Positions 21,801 to 22,500 of a stretch of 22,500 bases of DNA are shown one piece after another. The stretch is from positions 2,649,104 to 2,671,603 of the forward strand of contig BLXT01004995.1 of NCBI GenBank assembly GCA_019648995.1. Reading direction: 5' to 3'. Source of the stretch: Plakobranchus ocellatus. Its lineage: Eukaryota; Mollusca; Gastropoda; Plakobranchidae. The notes under the pieces are model-generated. The model was not told the DNA's origin. It made no database searches and saw nothing but the letters and a program-made list of their open reading frames with translations. Within the stretch, counting starts at the first letter, position 1. Each line of letters begins with the position of its first letter. Made by a program: the position numbers and the translations under genes.

Positions 21801-22435
21801 AATGAATAAAATTAATCAGCGCAGTTTTAAGTAAATTGATAATTTCAATATCTACTGTAAAAAATCACATGTATTTCTTAGCCAACATATATCACGGAAA
21901 AAAAGGCAATAGAATCGCCGAATTTAGAGGCAGCAGTATAATTTTTAGTGCGTCTTGTTTTGGACAAAATGATCTTTCGAATAAACTCGATTGTGCTTCA
22001 GACCTTGGGTTTTGTGTTTGGGCAGATTAAAGGCTGGAAATTTTAGCCAATTTTAGGACAATTCCTAAGAACAGAGCGCACAGCGCGATAAGAGGCCCAG
22101 CGGCTGTCAGATCAAATACCTGCAGGTGATTAATCCATCACTCGAGAGTGGCGCTATGCCGGGGCGAATTTATTACATCTCATAAGCATAGAGGGGGTGA
22201 TCGTCCTCCTCACAAACTAAATTCCCACCTATAACGTTGTAGCAAGACGCCGTGCAGTATCAATTCCTTTTACTGTACCTTGTGAATATATACCATATGA
22301 CTTCAATGCTTAAATAAATGTGTTAAAACCCACCTGAGTGAAAATTTAGAGGAGGTTGAACAACAATTAAATACATTACCTCTGTTTCCAAATTTATCTA
22401 TGAGGTAGCCTGCACCAATAACAACAACAGCATTC
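12667..22435 (-). CDS. MFSD1: MFSD1-family lysosomal major facilitator transporter, ten exons, N-terminus outside window
   Basis: Ten - strand exons join in matching phase at every junction, giving 413 residues and TAG. Human MFSD1 is about 465 residues, so roughly the first 50-80 (cytosolic tail and TM1) lie beyond the right edge. Two copies of the MFS loop motif G-x-L-x-D-x-x-G-x-R are visible, GYLIDKFGNR in the N-terminal half and GGLIDVIGKR in the C-terminal half, as expected for a 12-TM protein built of two six-helix bundles. Other family blocks are LGRLLFGSGNGSL, YWFKNKELAMAFG, FPFVADASKFI, LGLTYSFAAASMWPS and the GGILN tail. In mammals MFSD1 works with GLMP at the lysosomal membrane, exporting dipeptides to the cytosol; the same role here is inferred. 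The C-terminal tail contains DEIDPLL, which fits the acidic dileucine sorting signal [DE]xxxL[LI]. No frame break or in-frame stop is seen. Another MFS paralogue close to MFSD1 is possible. Confidence 0.9.
12902..13499. mobile_element. MITE-like element with TA-CAG...CTG-TA ends
   Basis: The segment begins CAGTTGAATCC right after TA (12900-12901) and ends CCGCTGCTG right before TA (13500-13501). That is the layout of pogo/Tigger-type Tc1/mariner elements, which duplicate TA and often end in CAG...CTG. Inside, the 8-mer GTCAACAC occurs near both ends in both orientations (12920, 12945 rc, 12970, 13446 rc). The ends match imperfectly as inverted repeats (shared TCC, CATA, GTCA and CAC blocks). 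There is no transposase, so it would be non-autonomous. It sits in the last MFSD1 intron. The boundaries are inferred from one copy only. Confidence 0.5.
13651..13756 (-). CDS. MFSD1: MFSD1-family exon 9 of those visible: last TM helix
   Basis: 106 nt: one base completing glycine, then 35 codons in phase 0. It encodes NASLMRWKLVMIFLLANTVL and then CIVTTVFLNLNDRRK, one hydrophobic helix (TM12) followed by a basic cytosolic stop-transfer sequence. Acceptor CCAG, donor GTGAGG. Confidence 0.9.
13757..14829. other. MFSD1 intron with short palindrome
   Basis: AT-rich intron. The only structured item is the perfect odd palindrome ATGGCAGC-G-GCTGCCAT at 14082-14098. Open frames here on the - strand are low-complexity and unsupported. 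Confidence 0.6.
14830..14972 (-). CDS. MFSD1: MFSD1-family exon 8 of those visible: TM10-11 region
   Basis: 143 nt: 47 codons from phase 0, plus GG carried over. It encodes ASMWPSIPLVVTQATVGTAM, GLTTSIQMIGIGISNVVVGQ and then ILGSNKA. It aligns with the human segment CALWPMVAFVVPEHQLGTAYGFMQSIQNLG. Acceptor TTTCAG, donor GTGAGT. Confidence 0.92.
15311..15514. repeat. 80-bp tandem array overlapping the exon 7 splice donor
   Basis: Copies start at about 15311, 15391 and 15471 (the last partial, about 44 bp). The core TTGCAAATGAG or CTGCAAATGAG recurs at 15341, 15422 and 15502. In the sense of MFSD1 each unit reads CTCATTTGCARCA followed by GTTT. In the first sense-direction copy, which is the exon end, this is the true donor GCAGCA|GTTTGT; the two copies farther into the intron repeat it as GCAACA|GTTTGT and GCAACA|GTTTAT. 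So the last bases of the exon and the donor were duplicated with intron sequence. Confidence 0.85.
15500..15637 (-). CDS. MFSD1: MFSD1-family exon 7 of those visible: second motif A, TM8-9
   Basis: 138 nt, 46 codons, phase 0 at both ends. It encodes DVIGKRGYLALLTAVLTIPV, then FGLLAFSDVYPLVATVW and LGLTYSFAA. The first residues complete the C-half motif GGLIDVIGKR. The donor GTTTGT is weak (second position T, no AAG), and the site was chosen because it keeps phase and aligns YSFAAASMWP with human YSLLACALWP. The donor lies inside the 80-bp tandem array. Confidence 0.9.
15638..16008. other. MFSD1 intron, nothing notable
   Basis: AT-rich intron between two exons; only A/T homopolymers are seen. 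Confidence 0.6.
16009..16129 (-). CDS. MFSD1: MFSD1-family exon 6 of those visible: lumenal loop and TM8 start
   Basis: 121 nt: one base completing serine (AG+C), then 40 codons in phase 0. It encodes KFIKTKYGEKYHLSDRESSY then LSGAVYDVSMVISPFLGGLI. It aligns with human GLGKVFFTEKFGFSSQAASAINSVVYVISAPMSPVFGLLVD. The YGEKYHLSDRESSYL stretch is a charged loop. Acceptor GTCTCAG, donor GTGAGT. Confidence 0.92.
16130..16615. other. MFSD1 intron, nothing notable
   Basis: AT-rich intron with a short ATT repeat at about 16444-16454 and T and A homopolymers. No element recognised. Confidence 0.6.
16616..16716 (-). CDS. MFSD1: MFSD1-family exon 5 of those visible: TM7
   Basis: 101 nt: 33 codons from phase 0 plus AG. 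It encodes KFTDIKTLSLSFWLLAFTIM then FFYNGVFPFVADA, aligned to human KLTDVKDFSLPLWLIFIICVCYYVAVFPFIGLGK. It carries the first helix of the C-terminal six-helix bundle. Acceptor TTTTTCAG, donor GTGAGG. Confidence 0.92.
16717..17512. other. MFSD1 intron, nothing notable
   Basis: AT-rich intron of about 800 bp, A-rich on the + strand in its left part with several A8-A10 runs. No mobile element or conserved block recognised. Confidence 0.6.
17513..17628 (-). CDS. MFSD1: MFSD1-family exon 4 of those visible: TM6 and central cytosolic loop
   Basis: 116 nt: two bases completing glycine, then 38 codons ending in phase 0. It encodes AFLCALGFLSAIIVSALDRH then GVRQLGDEGNLQTESKKL. One helix is followed by the hydrophilic loop joining the two halves of the transporter. 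It aligns with human CILSLICALALAYLDQRAE. Acceptor TTGCTAG, donor GTAAGT. Confidence 0.9.
18029..18450 (+). mobile_element. Decayed LINE reverse-transcriptase fragment (Jockey/CR1-like), antisense in MFSD1 intron
   Basis: The + strand frame 18029-18361 contains, in order, LQWKRKHLKS, AHQADFNIFLL and MKIVGIIFNDKLKFCDQIKK. It then continues, after a one-base frame change, as RLNILFVKRQNKL (about 18358-18399). This order corresponds to the W-x-x-N-x-L-x-x-N-P-x-K-F, then V-K-x-L-G-V-x-x-D-x-K-L-x-F-x-x-H-I, then R-Q-L-N-A-L-K-R stretch found just after the catalytic core in non-LTR retrotransposon polymerases. The FADD catalytic block and both ends are absent, and stops and a frameshift interrupt it. 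Family placement is by eye. It is inactive. Confidence 0.6.
18621..18779 (-). CDS. MFSD1: MFSD1-family exon 3 of those visible: TM5 region
   Basis: 159 nt: two bases completing isoleucine, 52 codons, then one base carried over. It encodes VQNRITAYWFKNKELAMAFG, ITLAFSRLGSVLNFFFTQMF and EETFGLTWTLWA. It aligns with human AQNTYAVSWFKGKELNLVFGLQLSMARIGSTVN. WFKxKEL and the LAFSRLGS helix are the best-conserved parts. Acceptor TTATGCAG, donor GTAGGA. Confidence 0.93.
18903..19069. repeat. Tandem duplication, unit 81-83 bp
   Basis: AAGAAAAG starts units at 18903 and 18986, and GCAAAAAGGC recurs at 18961 and 19042. Between them AATGGAATC and CAAATAAGC are shared with several substitutions. Two copies only, in the intron between exons 2 and 3 of those visible. 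Confidence 0.8.
19332..19475 (-). CDS. MFSD1: MFSD1-family exon 2 of those visible: TM3-TM4
   Basis: 144 nt: two bases completing valine, 47 codons, then one base carried over. It encodes GVFLFSALCLVGSSVFAAGV, FLKGTSAMLPVMLLGRLLFG and SGNGSLT. It aligns with human IIFSCFVCIGQVVFALGGIFNAFWLMEFGRFVFGIGGESL. The LGRxxFGxGxGS helix is TM4. Acceptor TTCCCAG, donor GTATGC. Confidence 0.92.
19529..19570. repeat. (TG)n microsatellite ending in a G13 run
   Basis: Interrupted TG/TATG units (19529-19557) run directly into thirteen G at 19558-19570. It is the second TG-plus-poly-G locus in the window. Confidence 0.9.
20057..20572. promoter_or_regulatory. CpG-rich patch inside the largest MFSD1 intron
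   Basis: I count about 20 CpG in roughly 515 bp, including the GC-rich core CGACCGCCCTGACC near 20119 and ACGCGT at 20199. The surrounding intron has few CpG. On the + strand it contains a short ATG frame at 20416 and two donor-like sites, CCAGGTAAAA at about 20500 and CAGGTAAGT with GT at 20533. It may be a regulatory element, an internal or antisense promoter, or a young repeat; nothing here decides between them. Confidence 0.3.
20957..20990. repeat. CT-rich microsatellite
   Basis: A (CT)n run with interruptions. On the + strand it would resemble a pyrimidine tract ending CTCAG, but no exon follows. Confidence 0.85.
21014..21588 (-). pseudogene. Remnant of a repeat-encoded protein of unclassified mobile-element type
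   Basis: The - strand is open from 21588 to a TAA at 21178-21180 and contains QQVYHGLSFIGNHSQKCFK near its start and HILEHHCIPFIQKYNLGLG then LLGEQGG at its end. I recognise this pair, Y-H-G-x-x-F-x-G-N-H-x-x-K and H-x-L-E-x-H-x-x-P-F with G-x-x-GEQGG, from uncharacterised, multi-copy proteins in invertebrate genomes; the element class is not known to me. After the stop, another frame continues plausibly (NEASQLQTTIISHLLQTSQH, then LKTLIPQKRNKK) to TGA at 21014-21016, so at least one frameshift separates the parts. The N-terminal portion is missing (in-frame TAA at 21589-21591). It lies in the MFSD1 intron in the sense orientation and is clearly broken. Confidence 0.6.
22077..22251. promoter_or_regulatory. 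CpG-rich patch near the first visible MFSD1 exon
   Basis: Twelve CpG in about 175 bp, with GCGCACAGCGCG, the palindrome ACCTGCAGGT (22118-22127), CACTCGAGAGTG and GCCGGGGCG. It is 130-300 bp from the exon at 22380-22435, on its downstream (intron) side in the gene's sense. It is unlike the AT-rich intron around it. Possible enhancer, alternative promoter or repeat; no family recognised. Confidence 0.25.
22380..22435 (-). CDS. MFSD1: MFSD1-family first visible exon: end of TM2 and motif A loop
   Basis: 56 nt: one base completing a codon (probably proline, as in human WPNVV), 18 codons NAVVVIGAGYLIDKFGNR, then one base carried over. GYLIDKFGNR is the MFS motif A in the TM2-TM3 loop. The acceptor is a long pyrimidine tract ending CACTGTATAG, and the donor is GTAATG. 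The frame also stays open through the acceptor tract, but the family alignment and the splice signal favour splicing. Upstream exons lie past the window. Confidence 0.88.
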
Positions 22436-22500
22436 CTATACAGTGAATGAAAAAAGAAGAGAACAACACCATAGGTTAAAATTTCAAAAAAAAAAAAAAA

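Noticed and set aside
22371-22480. Reading the first visible MFSD1 exon as longer, open through the acceptor tract (YGVVLFFFHSLYRN)
   Set aside because: The extra residues are encoded by a pyrimidine tract and do not match the conserved YSWPN context; the AG acceptor gives the expected phase.
1-22500. CRISPR arrays, tRNA or rRNA genes, bacterial operons or defence systems
   Set aside because: None found: the repeats lack spacers of CRISPR type, and gene structure with introns shows eukaryotic DNA.

Overview
This is eukaryotic, almost certainly metazoan, nuclear DNA. It is strongly AT-rich, coding sequence is confined to short exons with GT-AG boundaries, and most of the window is introns, simple repeats and decayed transposons. 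The two recognisable genes are conserved animal genes whose protein sequences sit at invertebrate distance from the human ones. Together with a mariner fragment and a repeat-associated protein family that I recall from invertebrate genomes, this suggests an invertebrate, perhaps a mollusc or other lophotrochozoan. That placement is an inference and is not proven by the sequence.

Left part, + strand (about 1-2842, possibly to about 9000): the 3' end of a MIB1 (mind bomb, Notch-pathway E3 ubiquitin ligase) gene. Three exons (794-880, 1656-1759, 2702-2842) join in consistent phase. They encode the end of the penultimate RING, a linker with a short coiled-coil-like segment, and the complete C-terminal RING finger followed by a stop. 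A 56-bp GC-rich minisatellite (1 to about 478) lies in the intron upstream. After the stop there are about 6 kb of T-rich sequence with no credible gene. This may be a long 3' UTR plus intergenic DNA.

Middle (about 9000-12666): the convergent intergenic region. It holds a back-to-back AATAAA/TTTATT pair at 9018-9031, a 5'-truncated mariner transposase fragment (9943-10304, minus strand), and A-rich sequence that may include the 3' UTR of the next gene.

Right part, - strand (12667-22435): ten exons of an MFSD1-family lysosomal transporter. All ten join in matching phase to give 413 residues and a stop; only the N-terminus lies beyond the right edge. Its introns carry a MITE-like element with TA-CAG...CTG-TA ends (12902-13499), an 80-bp tandem array that copies an exon/intron junction (15311-15514), a decayed LINE reverse-transcriptase fragment (18029 to about 18450), an 81-83-bp tandem duplication (18903-19069), a frameshifted remnant of a repeat-encoded protein (21014-21588), and two CpG-rich patches (20057-20572, 22077-22251).

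MIB1 and MFSD1 are tail-to-tail neighbours with no evident functional link. I found no tRNA or rRNA gene, CRISPR array or prokaryotic operon. The least ordinary items are the triplicated splice junction in MFSD1, the unclassified repeat protein remnant and the MITE-like element.
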